The position numbers and the translations under genes are program-made. Positions 26,099-35,051 of a DNA stretch of 64,000 nt are shown here, in pieces. Below the pieces are notes generated by a model, which ran no database searches, was not told where the DNA came from, and was given only the letters and a program-made list of their open reading frames with translations. Position 1 is the first letter of the stretch; every line of letters starts with the position of its first letter. Origin of the DNA: Hyphomicrobiales bacterium (GTDB lineage: Bacteria > Pseudomonadota > Alphaproteobacteria > Rhizobiales > Rhizobiaceae); contig UCHV01000021.1 of the NCBI GenBank assembly GCA_900472395.1, positions 1 to 64,000 on the forward strand, written 5' to 3'.

Positions 26099-26881
26099 TT
26101 ATCTGTGCCGCGATTGCGGCAAGACATAGGGCATATGGGCTGCCGGTAAACGACCGACGGCACCGCCGATGCCATAGACTTTCGCGATGATGTCATCGGT
26201 GATCGCATCCGTGCAGATGCCGGATTTTACCACGCGTCCATGGTGCAATACGACCAGATGATCGGCAAATTCGGCGGCGAGATTGAGATCGTGCAGGATT
26301 GCCAGCACGATGCCGCCTGCCGAGGCGAAATCACGGGCAGTTTCCAGAACGGAGATCTGGTGGCCGAGATCGAGGCTTGCGGTCGGTTCATCGAGAAACA
26401 GCGCATTCGGCACGCCATCGCGCACTGCCTGCGGCACTTGCGCCAAGGCGCGGGCGAACTGCACACGCTGTTGTTCGCCACCCGACAGCGACGGATAGGG
26501 GCGGCGCTCGAAACCCTGAAGGCCAACGCGCTTCAGGGCCTTTCGGGCCTCGTCGGAAGGGTCGAGCGCACCGTTTGCGACCGCTCCCATGCGGGTGATT
26601 TCGAGAGCCGTGAAGGGAAAGGCCAGTTGTGTCGCCTGCGGCAGGACCGCCCGACATCTTGCCAGATCTTCCGGCCGGCAGATGTTGAGGTCTTTCCCGT
26701 GATAGGAGACCGAGCCTTCGTCCGGGCGCATCTCGCCGGAGAGAACCTTCATCAGCGTGGATTTGCCGGCGCCATTCGGCCCGATGATCACGGTGAAGCA
26801 ACCCGGCCGCAATTGGATATCGACCGATTGGACGAGATGGCGGCCGCTGCGGGTGACGGTGATGTTGTCCGCGACGATCAT
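26099..26881 (-). CDS. hmuV: Hemin ABC transporter ATPase
   Basis: A 260-residue ATPase of the FecE/HmuV type. Walker A IGPNGAGKST (about 34-43), signature LSGGEQQRVQFARALAQ, Walker B ALFLDEPTASLD and LAILHDLNLAAEFADH are intact. It energises hemin import across the inner membrane with HmuU and HmuT. Its start overlaps the hmuU stop by four bases. It converges with the LacI gene, 13 bases apart. Confidence 0.93.
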   Translation of the reverse strand: MIVADNITVTRSGRHLVQSVDIQLRPGCFTVIIGPNGAGKSTLMKVLSGEMRPDEGSVSYHGKDLNICRPEDLARCRAVLPQATQLAFPFTALEITRMGAVANGALDPSDEARKALKRVGLQGFERRPYPSLSGGEQQRVQFARALAQVPQAVRDGVPNALFLDEPTASLDLGHQISVLETARDFASAGGIVLAILHDLNLAAEFADHLVVLHHGRVVKSGICTDAITDDIIAKVYGIGGAVGRLPAAHMPYVLPQSRHR

Positions 26882-27963
26882 GGCAGGTCCCGCATGCTGA
26901 TGCCGTTCTTGCCGAGCAGCAAGAACAGGAAAACGGGCGCACCGAAGAGGGCGGTTATGACCCCGATCGGCAATTCCGCCGGCGCAGCAACAGTACGGGC
27001 GACGCTATCGGCAATCAGCAGCAGAGCGCCGCCGCCGAGCGCCGACCCCGGCAGAAGGAAGCGGTGCGACGGGCCCATGGCAAGCCGGAGCAAATGCGGA
27101 ACGACGATGCCGACGAAACCGATGGAACCTGCCACCGCAACGGTGGAGCCGCAAGCTGCTGCCACGGCCACGATGATGATCTTCTTCAGCCTCTGGACGG
27201 GAATGCCCATGTGGAATGCGGCCGCATCACCCAGGATGAGCGCATCGAGACCACGGGCAACAAAGGGTATGATGACCAGCACGCAGGCAATGAAGGGCAG
27301 AATGGAAGCAACGCGCCCGAAGGTGGCGCCACCGAGCGAGCCGAGGCTCCAGAAAGTGATGTCGCGCAACTGCCGGTCATCCGCCATGACGATCAGGAGG
27401 CCCATGACGGCGGCGGTCAGGGCGCCGATGGCTATACCGCAGAGGATCAGGGCGGTGGTCGAGGTGCGGCCATCGCGGGTGGCGATGAGGTAAAGCGCCC
27501 AGGTGTTGATGAGGCCGCCGAAAAACGCCATCAGCGGCAGGAACTGATTGCCGAGCAGAAGTGCGAGAGGTGCCAGAATGCCATTGCCGAGCACGATGGC
27601 CGCAACGGCGGCAAGGCCGGCACCGGCGGTGACGCCGACAATGCCGGGATCGGCGAGCGGGTTGCGGAAAAGCCCCTGCATCATGGCTCCCGAAACAGCC
27701 AAGCCGGCACCAACGAGCAGGCCCAAGGCGGTGCGCGGCAGGCGCACTGCTTCAAGGATCACGCGTTCCTGAGTGGTGAGCTTGTCGGCATTGCCGGTGA
27801 GATAGGCGAAGAGATCCGCAAGGCCGACGCCCGTGGGGCCGACCCCGAGCGATATGAGGCAGGCGACCACCAGCAGGACTGCAAGCCCGGCCATGACGAG
27901 AATGCCTTGCTGTGTGCGGTCGCCCTCGATCGCCGGCCTTAGCGGCAGGGAAAGCGTTTTCAT
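26878..27963 (-). CDS. hmuU: Hemin ABC transporter permease
   Basis: A 361-residue FecCD-family permease with about ten membrane segments. Family stretches include RTALGLLVGAGLAVSGAMMQGLFRNPLADPGIVGVTAGAGLAAV (about 75-120) and SIGFVGIVVPHLLRLAMGPSHRFLLPGSALGGGALL (about 280-315). It forms the hemin channel of HmuTUV. Both ends overlap neighbours by ATGA, giving a tightly coupled operon. Confidence 0.94.
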   Translation of the reverse strand: MKTLSLPLRPAIEGDRTQQGILVMAGLAVLLVVACLISLGVGPTGVGLADLFAYLTGNADKLTTQERVILEAVRLPRTALGLLVGAGLAVSGAMMQGLFRNPLADPGIVGVTAGAGLAAVAAIVLGNGILAPLALLLGNQFLPLMAFFGGLINTWALYLIATRDGRTSTTALILCGIAIGALTAAVMGLLIVMADDRQLRDITFWSLGSLGGATFGRVASILPFIACVLVIIPFVARGLDALILGDAAAFHMGIPVQRLKKIIIVAVAAACGSTVAVAGSIGFVGIVVPHLLRLAMGPSHRFLLPGSALGGGALLLIADSVARTVAAPAELPIGVITALFGAPVFLFLLLGKNGISMRDLP

Positions 27964-28841
27964 GGCAGCTTGATCTCGCCGGGATAAAGCTGCGCCGCAA
28001 GCGACCGGGCCGCCTGCGGTGTGCGCGGGCCAAAGCCGAGCAACAGCAGGCCATCCATGGAGACCAGCGCCTTGTTGGCAGCTGCCGGTGTCGTCTGCAT
28101 GGAGGGCAGGGCAAACACATCTTCCGGCTTGATGGAATGGTCGCCGCGCGTCATGGACAGGATGACATCCGGTTTGGCCGCAATCACAGCCTCATCCGAA
28201 AGCGGCTTGTAGCCATTGATGGTCGGTGCTGCATTGATGCCTCCGGCCAGTTCGATCACTGCGCCGGCTTCCGTATCCGCACCGCCGGCCATTACGCGCC
28301 CGTTGGAAAGCGACAGAACGAAAAGGACATTCTTCTTTTCAGACTTGATTGCGCCGACTTCGGCCGCAAGCGCCTTCAATCCTTCCTCGGTCTTGACCGC
28401 CAATGGTTCCGCCTTGTCGGACAGGCCGACAGCGGCGCCGACATCACGGATTTTCCGGCCGATCTTGTCGGCTTCGGGCGGTGTCGGGATAACGACCATC
28501 GGGACTTCGCTGGCCTTGAGGATTTCGATGACCGGCGGCGGTCCCGATCCTTCTTCCATCAGGATGAGGTCAGGCTTTTGCCCGAGAATGCCCTCGGCCG
28601 ACAGGGCGCGCATGTAGCCCACATCCGGTTTCGAATTGGCGTCCGCCGGGAAGAAGCTGGTGGAATCACGCGCGACAATACGGTCCTGCGCGCCGAGATC
28701 ATAGAGGATTTCCGTGATTGTGCCGCCAATCGACACGATGCGTTTGGCTTCCGGATTGCCCTTGTCGGCAGCCATTGCGCCGCCCGAGAAGGCTGCAAGA
28801 CCCACGAAAACGATGAGGCGAAGATTGAATCGAGAAACCAT
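27960..28841 (-). CDS. hmuT: Hemin-binding periplasmic protein
   Basis: A 293-residue class III binding protein. Signal peptide is at 1-24 (LRLIVFVGLAAFSGGAMAAD). KRIVSIGGTITEILYDLGAQDRIVARDSTSFFP (about 29-61) and DVGYMRALSAEGILGQKPDLILMEEG are family landmarks. It carries hemin to HmuU. The start at 28841 is preceded by AAAGGG; the longer frame to 28901 would bury the signal. The hemin-degrading gene hmuS, often first in the operon, is missing here. Confidence 0.92.
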   Translation of the reverse strand: MVSRFNLRLIVFVGLAAFSGGAMAADKGNPEAKRIVSIGGTITEILYDLGAQDRIVARDSTSFFPADANSKPDVGYMRALSAEGILGQKPDLILMEEGSGPPPVIEILKASEVPMVVIPTPPEADKIGRKIRDVGAAVGLSDKAEPLAVKTEEGLKALAAEVGAIKSEKKNVLFVLSLSNGRVMAGGADTEAGAVIELAGGINAAPTINGYKPLSDEAVIAAKPDVILSMTRGDHSIKPEDVFALPSMQTTPAAANKALVSMDGLLLLGFGPRTPQAARSLAAQLYPGEIKLP

Positions 28842-28901
28842 GACAAAGCCCTTTCTGAGGGCGCCGGATACGAAACCAGGGCCGCCCTTATAATTGGACA
28901 C

Positions 28902-28916
28902 TGATACTCAAGTTTA
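28902..28916. promoter_or_regulatory. Degenerate RirA/IRO-like site upstream of hmuT
   Basis: TGA-N9-TTA (one mismatch to the rhizobial iron-responsive TGA-N9-TCA) lies 60 bases upstream of the hmuT start in an AT-rich stretch. Iron control by RirA or Irr is expected for hmu genes. The site itself is only suggestive. Confidence 0.35.
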
Positions 28917-29049
28917 TACGCTTTGCAAGAAGCCGACTACAAAAGGAGGCCGGGAAACATGTCCGCGCCATTGTCACATTATCGTCACCAGACCCGCGCA
29001 AGCGTCGTCATTCATGGTCGTGGCGTAATGAGGTCGTGGAGGAATTTTT

Positions 29050-29268
29050 ATGTGGCGTCCAATGCAGGCACTCGTGGCGGGCCGGCTGGCCTATCTGCAC
29101 TTTGAAAATGCCGAGCATTGCAGCTGCCTGGGCTATGTGAACGCGGCGGGAAACGCCGAGTGGCCGGACGCCATAAAGGGTTTTTGCCCGGATGGCTGGT
29201 GCGATGTCAGCGAGATGTTTTTCATGAACGCCGAGCGAAAGCCAACCGCAACGCAGATGGCTTCCTAG
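29050..29268 (+). CDS. Small cysteine-containing hypothetical protein
   Basis: A 72-residue protein with GGAGGA six bases before its ATG. It has four Cys residues (HCSCLGYVN and FCPDGWCD) and no signal peptide or membrane segment. The Cys pairs could bind metal or an FeS cluster. It is divergent from hmuTUV, about 200 bases away, which would allow shared iron control, but no function is known. I do not recognise the family. It is distinct from HemP/HmuP. Confidence 0.6.
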   Translation: MWRPMQALVAGRLAYLHFENAEHCSCLGYVNAAGNAEWPDAIKGFCPDGWCDVSEMFFMNAERKPTATQMAS

Positions 29269-29293
29269 CTATATCACGACCGCAAGCGCCGGA

Positions 29294-29503
29294 TCATTCT
29301 TCCGGCGCGAGACCGTCGAAAACCTCGAGAAGAGCATCGACAATCGCCTGGCCGAGCGCGTTTCCGGTTTCGGCAATCTTGCCGTCTTCCATGTCACGGG
29401 CTGCAAGCGCGAGATTGCCGCCCAGATCGGCAACGATGGCGCGGGCGCGCTCTATTGCCCACTGGGCGAAATCCGCTCGTGTTTCGATTGTGACGGTTTC
29501 CAT
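29294..29503 (-). CDS. Small acidic hypothetical protein
   Basis: A 69-residue, mainly helical protein (METVTIETRADFAQWAIERARAI at the start), acidic and Ala-rich, without Cys. AAAGAGG precedes the ATG. It converges with the Cys-containing small protein, 25 bases away. No family is recognised. Confidence 0.5.
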   Translation of the reverse strand: METVTIETRADFAQWAIERARAIVADLGGNLALAARDMEDGKIAETGNALGQAIVDALLEVFDGLAPEE

Positions 29504-29750
29504 GAAAAACCTCTTTCGGTTTATCTTTCGTTGAGGATTTGGAGGCCATAAAGCCCCTGCGCGTTTTATTGTATTGCGTACGCGCTACCTTCTCCTGCCG
29601 GCGGGAGCAAGCTTTGAGCTTGGCTCATCCCGCAATGGCCGGCTTTCCCCCTTCTTTGAATCCATCATCTGCGCGTTGCGCAGATTTGTCGGTCGTTCTG
29701 CTCACCTTGCCGCATGCGGGACGATTGCAGGCCGATACGGACAAACAGAA

Positions 29751-29782
29751 ATGGCCGGACTTTCGCCCGGCCATCGGTTTTT
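29751..29782 (+). terminator. Terminator-like hairpin downstream of the chemoreceptor gene
   Basis: ATGGCCGG (29751-29758) pairs with CCGGCCAT (29767-29774), followed by CGGTTTTT on the + strand. It sits 25 bases beyond the chemoreceptor stop, which is on the minus strand, where the T-run is weaker. It could stop transcription from either side. Confidence 0.5.
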
Positions 29783-29798
29783 CCTAGAAGCTCGCCGC

Positions 29799-31892
29799 TT
29801 AAGCAGCGCGGCTGTAATTGCTGCGTGAAGCGGCTGCTGCATCGGCCAGACGGAACTGCGCAAGCAACTCCTTGAGGGCCGAGGCTTCCGAAGCGAGGCC
29901 GTGGCTGGCTGCCGTCTGTTCCTCGACCATGGCGGCATTCTGCTGAGTGCCCTGGTCCATGGTGTTGACGGCGGTGTTGATCTCCTGAAGGCCGGTCGAC
30001 TGTTCGCGCGAGGCGGTGACGATGGCGGCGATATGGCCGTTGATCTCCTGCACCTCGGAAACGATGGTTTCCAGCGCCTTGCCGGTTTCGCCGACGAGGG
30101 TGACACCTTCCTGGACCTGTGCGCCGGAGGTGGTGATCAGGGCCTTGATCTCCTTGGCGGCGTTTGCGGAACGCTGGGCCAGTTCGCGGACTTCCTGTGC
30201 GACGACGGCAAAACCCTTGCCGGCTTCGCCGGCGCGAGCCGCTTCGACGCCTGCATTGAGGGCGAGAAGGTTGGTCTGGAAGGCGATGTCGTCGATGACG
30301 CTGATGATATTGGAGATTTCCGACGAGGACTGTTCGATGCCGCTCATGGCGCGAACTGCGTTGCGCACGACATTGCCGGATTTTTCGGCGTTGTCGCGGG
30401 TGCGGTTGACCAGGCGGCCGACTTCTTCTGCCCGGCGAGCCGAATCCTTGACCGTGGTCGTGATCTCTTCAAGCGCTGCGGCTGTTTCTTCGACAGAGGC
30501 TGCCTGCTGTTCGGTGCGGCGGGCAAGATCGTCCGCCGCGTGGCGGATTTCGCTGGCACCGGCATCGATGGCGCGAGCGTTTTGGCCGACCTTGGTCAGC
30601 GCGCCATTCAGCTTCGAGATCGAGGCGTTGAAATCTTCGCGCAGGCGATCAAGATCGGCAACGAACGGCGTCGAAATGCGATATTCCAGATTGCCGTTGG
30701 AGAGCTGGTTCAGGCCATCCGCCAGGGCATCCACGGCAAAGCGGATATCGGCGGCATTGCGGGCGGAAACGCGCTCGCGTTCGCCACGTTCCTGCTCCGA
30801 CAACGAGCGGTTCTGCTCGGCATCGGTTTCCAGACGCAGACGGTCCTTTGCGTTGGTGCGGAAGACGGCAACCGCTGCGGCCATGGAGCCGATCTGGTCG
30901 GTGCGATCCTGACCGGGAATGTTGACCTCGAGGTGGCCCGCAGCCAGTTCGTCCATCGCGGCGGTCATCTGGGTAACCGGACGAACGACGAGACGGCTCA
31001 GAAGCGTTGCAAGGAAACCGATCATGGCGGCAACGCCGAGAAGGGTTGCGATGGTGGCGGCGATGCGGAATTCTCCGATCGACGCGTAGGCCGTTTCTTC
31101 ATCGACGACGAAGGCGACGCTCCAATCTGCGCCGGGCAGGCCGTTTACCGGGATAAAGCTCACGAGCTTTGTTTCGCCGGCAGTCTCTGCCTCGGAAATC
31201 GCCGTAGACATGGCAGGTGCCTTGCCTGAGAACAGGTCTGCCAAGGTCTTGTCGACCATCTTTTCATCCGGGTGGATGAGAACCTTGCCGCTCTTGTTGA
31301 CGAGGAAGGCATAACCCTTTGGGCCGGCATCAATCGACTTGATGGCTTCGACAAGTGATTCCAGCGAAAAGTCGCTGCCCGTTACGCCGACGATCTGGCC
31401 GTTTACCTTTACCGGTACGGCAGCGGTGACGTTCAGCTTCTTGGTGGATGCGCTGACATAGGGTTCGGTAAGGATCGACTGACCGCTATTGGCGGCAGCC
31501 TGATACCAAGGGCGTTTGCGAGGATCGTAATCGGCAGGCACGCCGGTAATCGGCCATTCGATATACTTGCCGTCAGCGGCGGCGCCAAAATAAGTCGACA
31601 GAAACTGGCTTTTCAGGACCTCGTTCTGCAGAAGCAAGAGCTTTGCATCATCGGTTGCAGCATTTCCCATGCCCTTTGCAACGTTGTCGGTCAGCATGAC
31701 GCGGCCATTCAGCCAGTTGGAAATGCTTTGTGCGGCCTGTTTGCCGGAGGATTCGATGTTGTATTTGACAGATTCAGCAACGGCGGAGCGCTGGAGGCTG
31801 TCGATATAAAGGGAGAAGCCGGCAAAGGCGCCGACCACGACGAGAGACGCTGCAATCAGGATGCGCGTCATCAAATTGGTTTTCTTGGACAA
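29799..31892 (-). CDS. Methyl-accepting chemotaxis protein with periplasmic dCache-type sensor
   Basis: A 697-residue chemoreceptor: first membrane segment (about 10-30), a dCache-type periplasmic domain with [15 protein letters not shown], second membrane segment near 290-310, HAMP, and a C-terminal signalling domain with the hairpin tip [37 protein letters not shown] chose the TTG at 31892 because AAGGA lies eight bases upstream; an ATG at 31946 is alternative. The dCache motif region reads [10 protein letters not shown], where amino-acid receptors usually have Asp after PY-x, so the ligand is open. It lies downstream of arginine-catabolism genes on the same strand. Confidence 0.9.
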   Translation of the reverse strand: MSKKTNLMTRILIAASLVVVGAFAGFSLYIDSLQRSAVAESVKYNIESSGKQAAQSISNWLNGRVMLTDNVAKGMGNAATDDAKLLLLQNEVLKSQFLSTYFGAAADGKYIEWPITGVPADYDPRKRPWYQAAANSGQSILTEPYVSASTKKLNVTAAVPVKVNGQIVGVTGSDFSLESLVEAIKSIDAGPKGYAFLVNKSGKVLIHPDEKMVDKTLADLFSGKAPAMSTAISEAETAGETKLVSFIPVNGLPGADWSVAFVVDEETAYASIGEFRIAATIATLLGVAAMIGFLATLLSRLVVRPVTQMTAAMDELAAGHLEVNIPGQDRTDQIGSMAAAVAVFRTNAKDRLRLETDAEQNRSLSEQERGERERVSARNAADIRFAVDALADGLNQLSNGNLEYRISTPFVADLDRLREDFNASISKLNGALTKVGQNARAIDAGASEIRHAADDLARRTEQQAASVEETAAALEEITTTVKDSARRAEEVGRLVNRTRDNAEKSGNVVRNAVRAMSGIEQSSSEISNIISVIDDIAFQTNLLALNAGVEAARAGEAGKGFAVVAQEVRELAQRSANAAKEIKALITTSGAQVQEGVTLVGETGKALETIVSEVQEINGHIAAIVTASREQSTGLQEINTAVNTMDQGTQQNAAMVEEQTAASHGLASEASALKELLAQFRLADAAAASRSNYSRAA

Positions 31893-32250
31893 GCGGACGT
31901 TCCTTGTGTCGGCGGAGGGGGCGACGAAGGTGGTGGGGAAAGGCATGCCCGAAGGGCGGTGTCGCTGCGCCTCATGCGCACGGTGACAGAGGAAACTGCA
32001 CTGGCGCCGACTGAACGATATCGAGTTTAAATTTGCATTAAATTAGCGATAAATTGATTGCAACAAGAATGGGGAGTGCCAGAATTCTTGTTTTACTGTT
32101 ATCTGGCTGTCGCAGAAGGCCGATCTTTGGTTGTGTTCCTTTTATATGCCGCCATCCGCCGGATGTACTGCTTCAAACTCCAAGTAACTCCTGATTGAGG
32201 CCAAGGTTTTGCTGCCGGAAATGGATACCTCTTTCCCGGCAGCCTTTGTC
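31893..32250. other. AT-rich intergenic region between ocd and the chemoreceptor
   Basis: These 358 bases have no supported gene. They contain the chemoreceptor promoter region, rich in A and T around 32030-32100. Near ocd, a hairpin at 32211-32243 (arms GCTGCCGG/CCGGCAGC) sits eight bases past the ocd stop and probably ends that transcript. Confidence 0.5.
32211..32243 (-). terminator. Stem-loop just downstream of ocd
   Basis: GCTGCCGG and CCGGCAGC form 8-bp arms, extendable inward by GAAA/TTTC pairing with one bulge. The hairpin begins eight bases after the ocd stop. It lacks a U-run on the minus strand, so termination efficiency is uncertain. Confidence 0.45.
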
Positions 32251-33318
32251 TCAGGAATTCAGGTGTGCCGTCAGTGCTTTGCGCCGCAACAGCATGCCGA
32301 ACAGGTCGCGGGGTTCGTCCGGATCCGCGACGAGGTCCAGTCTCTCGAACCCGTTGCCGTTGCGCAGCTTGTCATAGACATACCGAAGCGCCGAAAAATC
32401 CTCCGTCGCGAAACCGACGCTGTCGAAGAGCGTGATCTGGCGCTCGTCCTGGCGGCCGGTCGCCTGGCCGGTCACCACTTTCCAGAATTCGGTGATTGGC
32501 GAATCGCCCGGCAATTGCTGGATTTCGCCCTCGATACGCGTCTGCGGCGGGTATTCGACAAAAATGGACGAGCGCAGCAGGATATCGCGATGCAGTTCGG
32601 TCTTGCCGGGTGAATCTCCGCCGACGGCATTGATGTGCACTCCAGGGCCGATCATGTTGTCCGTGAGGATCGTGGCATTACGCTTGTCGGCTGTTGCCGT
32701 CGTGATGATCTGCGCACCTTCAACCGCTTCTTCGGCGCTGCGGCAGCCAATGATGTTCAGGCCGAGATGGGAAAGATTGCTGCGGCAACGCGCCGTGGCC
32801 GATGGATCGATATCGTAAAGCCGCAGGTTTTCGATACCGAGCAACGCCTTGAAGGCCAAGGCCTGGAACTCGCTTTGCGCTCCGTTGCCGATGAGTGCCA
32901 TGGTTTTCGCGCCTTTCGGCGCAAGATATCTGGCGGCGACGGCCGAGGTGGCCGCGGTTCGCAATGCCGTCAGGATCGTCATTTCGGACAGAAGCAACGG
33001 ATAACCGCTATCGACATCCGACAATACACCGAAAGCCGTCACCGTCTGGCGGCCGTTTCGCGTGTTCTTCGGATGCCCGTTGACATATTTGAACGCATAG
33101 AGCCGCCCGTCGCTGGCGGGCATGAGTTCGATCACGCCATCGCGCGAATGGGACGCGATACGCGCGACCTTGTCGAACAGTTCCCAGCGCCGGAAATCCT
33201 CTTCCACATACGCGGCGAGCTCCTGCAGGAATGTTTCCGTGCCGGTGGCGAGCACAATATCCATCATGTTCTCGACACTGACGAAAGGGACGATGTTGAG
33301 GTTCTGTTCTACAGGCAT
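32251..33318 (-). CDS. ocd: Ornithine cyclodeaminase
   Basis: A 355-residue mu-crystallin-fold enzyme converting L-ornithine to L-proline and ammonia with NAD+. Features: VIELMPASDGRLYAFKYVNGHPKN (about 62-85), the dinucleotide site MALIGNGAQSEFQALAF (about 140-156) and GPGVHINAVGGDSPGKTELHRDIL. AAGGAG lies six bases before the ATG, which overlaps the arginase stop (TGATG). Together with arginase it forms an arginine-to-proline route. The pair is controlled by the divergent Lrp-family regulator, judging by position. Confidence 0.95.
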   Translation of the reverse strand: MPVEQNLNIVPFVSVENMMDIVLATGTETFLQELAAYVEEDFRRWELFDKVARIASHSRDGVIELMPASDGRLYAFKYVNGHPKNTRNGRQTVTAFGVLSDVDSGYPLLLSEMTILTALRTAATSAVAARYLAPKGAKTMALIGNGAQSEFQALAFKALLGIENLRLYDIDPSATARCRSNLSHLGLNIIGCRSAEEAVEGAQIITTATADKRNATILTDNMIGPGVHINAVGGDSPGKTELHRDILLRSSIFVEYPPQTRIEGEIQQLPGDSPITEFWKVVTGQATGRQDERQITLFDSVGFATEDFSALRYVYDKLRNGNGFERLDLVADPDEPRDLFGMLLRRKALTAHLNS

Positions 33319-34238
33319 CAATAGCTCCTTGTCGGACGGTCCATGACGGTGCGGCCCATCAGGCTGGCGGTGAGATCGACGAGAAGCGTGGCGGTTCGGC
33401 CGCGCTCATCGAGGAAAGGGTTGAGTTCAACGAGATCGAGGCTGCCGACCAGGCCGCTGTCGTGCAGCATTTCCATGACCAGATGGGCCTCACGGAAAGT
33501 GGCGCCGCCCGGCACGGTGGTGCCGACGGCCGGAGCGATGGACGGATCGAGAAAATCGACATCGAGGCTGACATGCAGGATGCCGCCCGCGGCTTCGACC
33601 TGCTCGAGAAAACGGCGCAGCAGCACGGCGACACCGTGTTCATCGATGGTGCGCATGTCATGCACTGTCACGGCGGTCTGTTTCAGCGCATCGCGCTCGG
33701 CCACATCGACGCTTCGGATGCCGATCATGCAGACATTGGCGGGATCGACGGCGTGCGAAAGGGCGGGCAGATAGCCTTCGAAACCCGGGCGGCCGGTATA
33801 ATAGGCAACCGGCAGACCGTGCAGATTGCCGCTGGTGGTGGAATCCAGCGAATGGAAATCGGTATGGGCATCGAGCCAGAGCACGAAAAGCGGACGCCCT
33901 TTCTCCGCTGCGCGGCGCGCAACGCCTGCAACCGTGCCGGCCGACATGGCATGGTCTCCGCCGAGAAAGATCGGCATTCCTTCTGCGCTTTCACGGTAGG
34001 CGACGTCGGTCAGCAGTTGCGTCCATGCGGCGATCTGCGGCAGGTTGCGCACGGCCGGGTTCGGGTGGCGCACATCCGGCAGGTCGGTGATGACCACATT
34101 GCCGATATCCGTCACCTCGTGGCCGAGTTCTTCCAGTGCCCCGCGAATACCGGCGACACGAAGCGCGCTCGGGCCCATTTCGCAGCCAAGCCGCGATGCG
34201 CCGTCCTGAAGCGGAATACCGATCAATCTGCAATACAT
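33318..34238 (-). CDS. arcA: Arginase
   Basis: A 306-residue ureohydrolase splitting L-arginine into ornithine and urea. All manganese-site motifs are visible: FLGGDHAMSAG (about 100), LWLDAHTDFHS (about 125) and SLDVDFLDPSIAP (about 230). The start MYCRLIGIPLQ has GGGAG seven bases upstream; the very long open frame upstream is non-coding. It is coupled to ocd and divergent from an Lrp/AsnC gene with an inverted repeat between. The symbol follows agrobacterial usage; rocF is the Bacillus equivalent. Confidence 0.95.
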   Translation of the reverse strand: MYCRLIGIPLQDGASRLGCEMGPSALRVAGIRGALEELGHEVTDIGNVVITDLPDVRHPNPAVRNLPQIAAWTQLLTDVAYRESAEGMPIFLGGDHAMSAGTVAGVARRAAEKGRPLFVLWLDAHTDFHSLDSTTSGNLHGLPVAYYTGRPGFEGYLPALSHAVDPANVCMIGIRSVDVAERDALKQTAVTVHDMRTIDEHGVAVLLRRFLEQVEAAGGILHVSLDVDFLDPSIAPAVGTTVPGGATFREAHLVMEMLHDSGLVGSLDLVELNPFLDERGRTATLLVDLTASLMGRTVMDRPTRSY

Positions 34239-34297
34239 GTCATCACTCCCTTGATTTGGAAAAAGATCACGTCGAGGTGGCGGAATGAACAGCAATA

Positions 34298-34315
34298 TTT
34301 GCCAGAATTGGCAAA
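34298..34315. promoter_or_regulatory. Lrp-type operator between arginase and lrp genes
   Basis: TTTGCCAGAATTGGCAAA has 7-bp arms around GAAT. It lies 60 bases before the arginase start and 41 bases before the regulator start, the position expected for arginine-dependent activation and autoregulation by the Lrp/AsnC protein. Confidence 0.65.
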
Positions 34316-34355
34316 AGAGCTTTCCATTTTGGCGGCATGATTTATCATTTTGCTC

Positions 34356-34793
34356 ATGGATGAATTCGACCACAAGCTGGTGACGCTTTTGCGTCACGAC
34401 GCCCGACGCAGCATTTCCGATCTTGCCGCCGACATGGGAACATCGCGGGCAACGGTTCGCGCGCGCATGGAAAAGCTGGAAAAGAACGGCAGCATTATCG
34501 GTTACACGGTGATCCTGCGGGCGGACACGGTGGAACTGCCGGTGCGCGGCATCATGATGATCGAAATCGAAGGACGGGTGGCCGACCGTGTCATCCAGGC
34601 GCTTGGCGGGTTTCCGGAGATATCGGAAATTCATACGACGAATGGACGCTGGGATCTGATCGTTGAACTGGGAACGGCGACATTGGCCGATTTCGACAAC
34701 GTGCTCCGCCGCATACGGCTGGTGCCGGGGATCACGGCCAGCGAAACCAATCTGCTGCTGGCAACGCCAAGGAGCACGAAGGCGCGGTTGTAG
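34356..34793 (+). CDS. Lrp/AsnC-family regulator of arginine catabolism
   Basis: A 145-residue Lrp/AsnC protein. The N-terminal helix-turn-helix (LVTLLRHDARRSISDLAADMGTSRATVRARMEKLEKNGSIIGYTVIL) is followed by a RAM ligand-binding domain (VELPVRGIMMIEIEGR to ITASETNLLLA). The family binds amino acids as effectors. Divergence from arginase-ocd with a palindrome between strongly suggests it activates that pair in response to arginine or ornithine. ATG at 34356 is used; a TTG two codons upstream is possible. Confidence 0.92.
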   Translation: MDEFDHKLVTLLRHDARRSISDLAADMGTSRATVRARMEKLEKNGSIIGYTVILRADTVELPVRGIMMIEIEGRVADRVIQALGGFPEISEIHTTNGRWDLIVELGTATLADFDNVLRRIRLVPGITASETNLLLATPRSTKARL

Positions 34794-34885
34794 ACCGGCG
34801 AACAATAGGTGTCGGCCACCGCGATGTATTTTCGAATTTGCTGAAAAGTGGCGAATAGCCCACAGGTCAATCATTGACATAAACA

Positions 34886-34900
34886 TGATGAAATGAATCA
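34886..34900. promoter_or_regulatory. IRO box 1 (RirA) upstream of the TonB-dependent receptor
   Basis: TGATGAAATGAATCA is an exact TGA-N9-TCA iron-responsive operator of the rhizobial RirA type. It is centred in a larger inverted repeat with 11-bp arms ATAAACATGAT (34879-34889) and ATCATGTTTAT (34897-34907). Confidence 0.65.
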
Positions 34901-34912
34901 TGTTTATTATGT

Positions 34913-34927
34913 TGACATTTGTAATCA
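34913..34927. promoter_or_regulatory. IRO box 2 (RirA) upstream of the TonB-dependent receptor
   Basis: TGACATTTGTAATCA is a second exact TGA-N9-TCA match, 27 bases after the first. Its right part shares ATCATGTTTAT (34924-34934) with box 1. The receptor start is 125 bases downstream. Confidence 0.6.
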
Positions 34928-35051
34928 TGTTTATGTACGGCATGATTAAGGCAGCAGTACGCCTCCGACACAATTTGACCACCATTGATGACCGCCTAAC
35001 CGGCGCGCCTTGTCGCGTGCCGCTGCTCGTGTGCGTCGCGAAAGGATAGAC

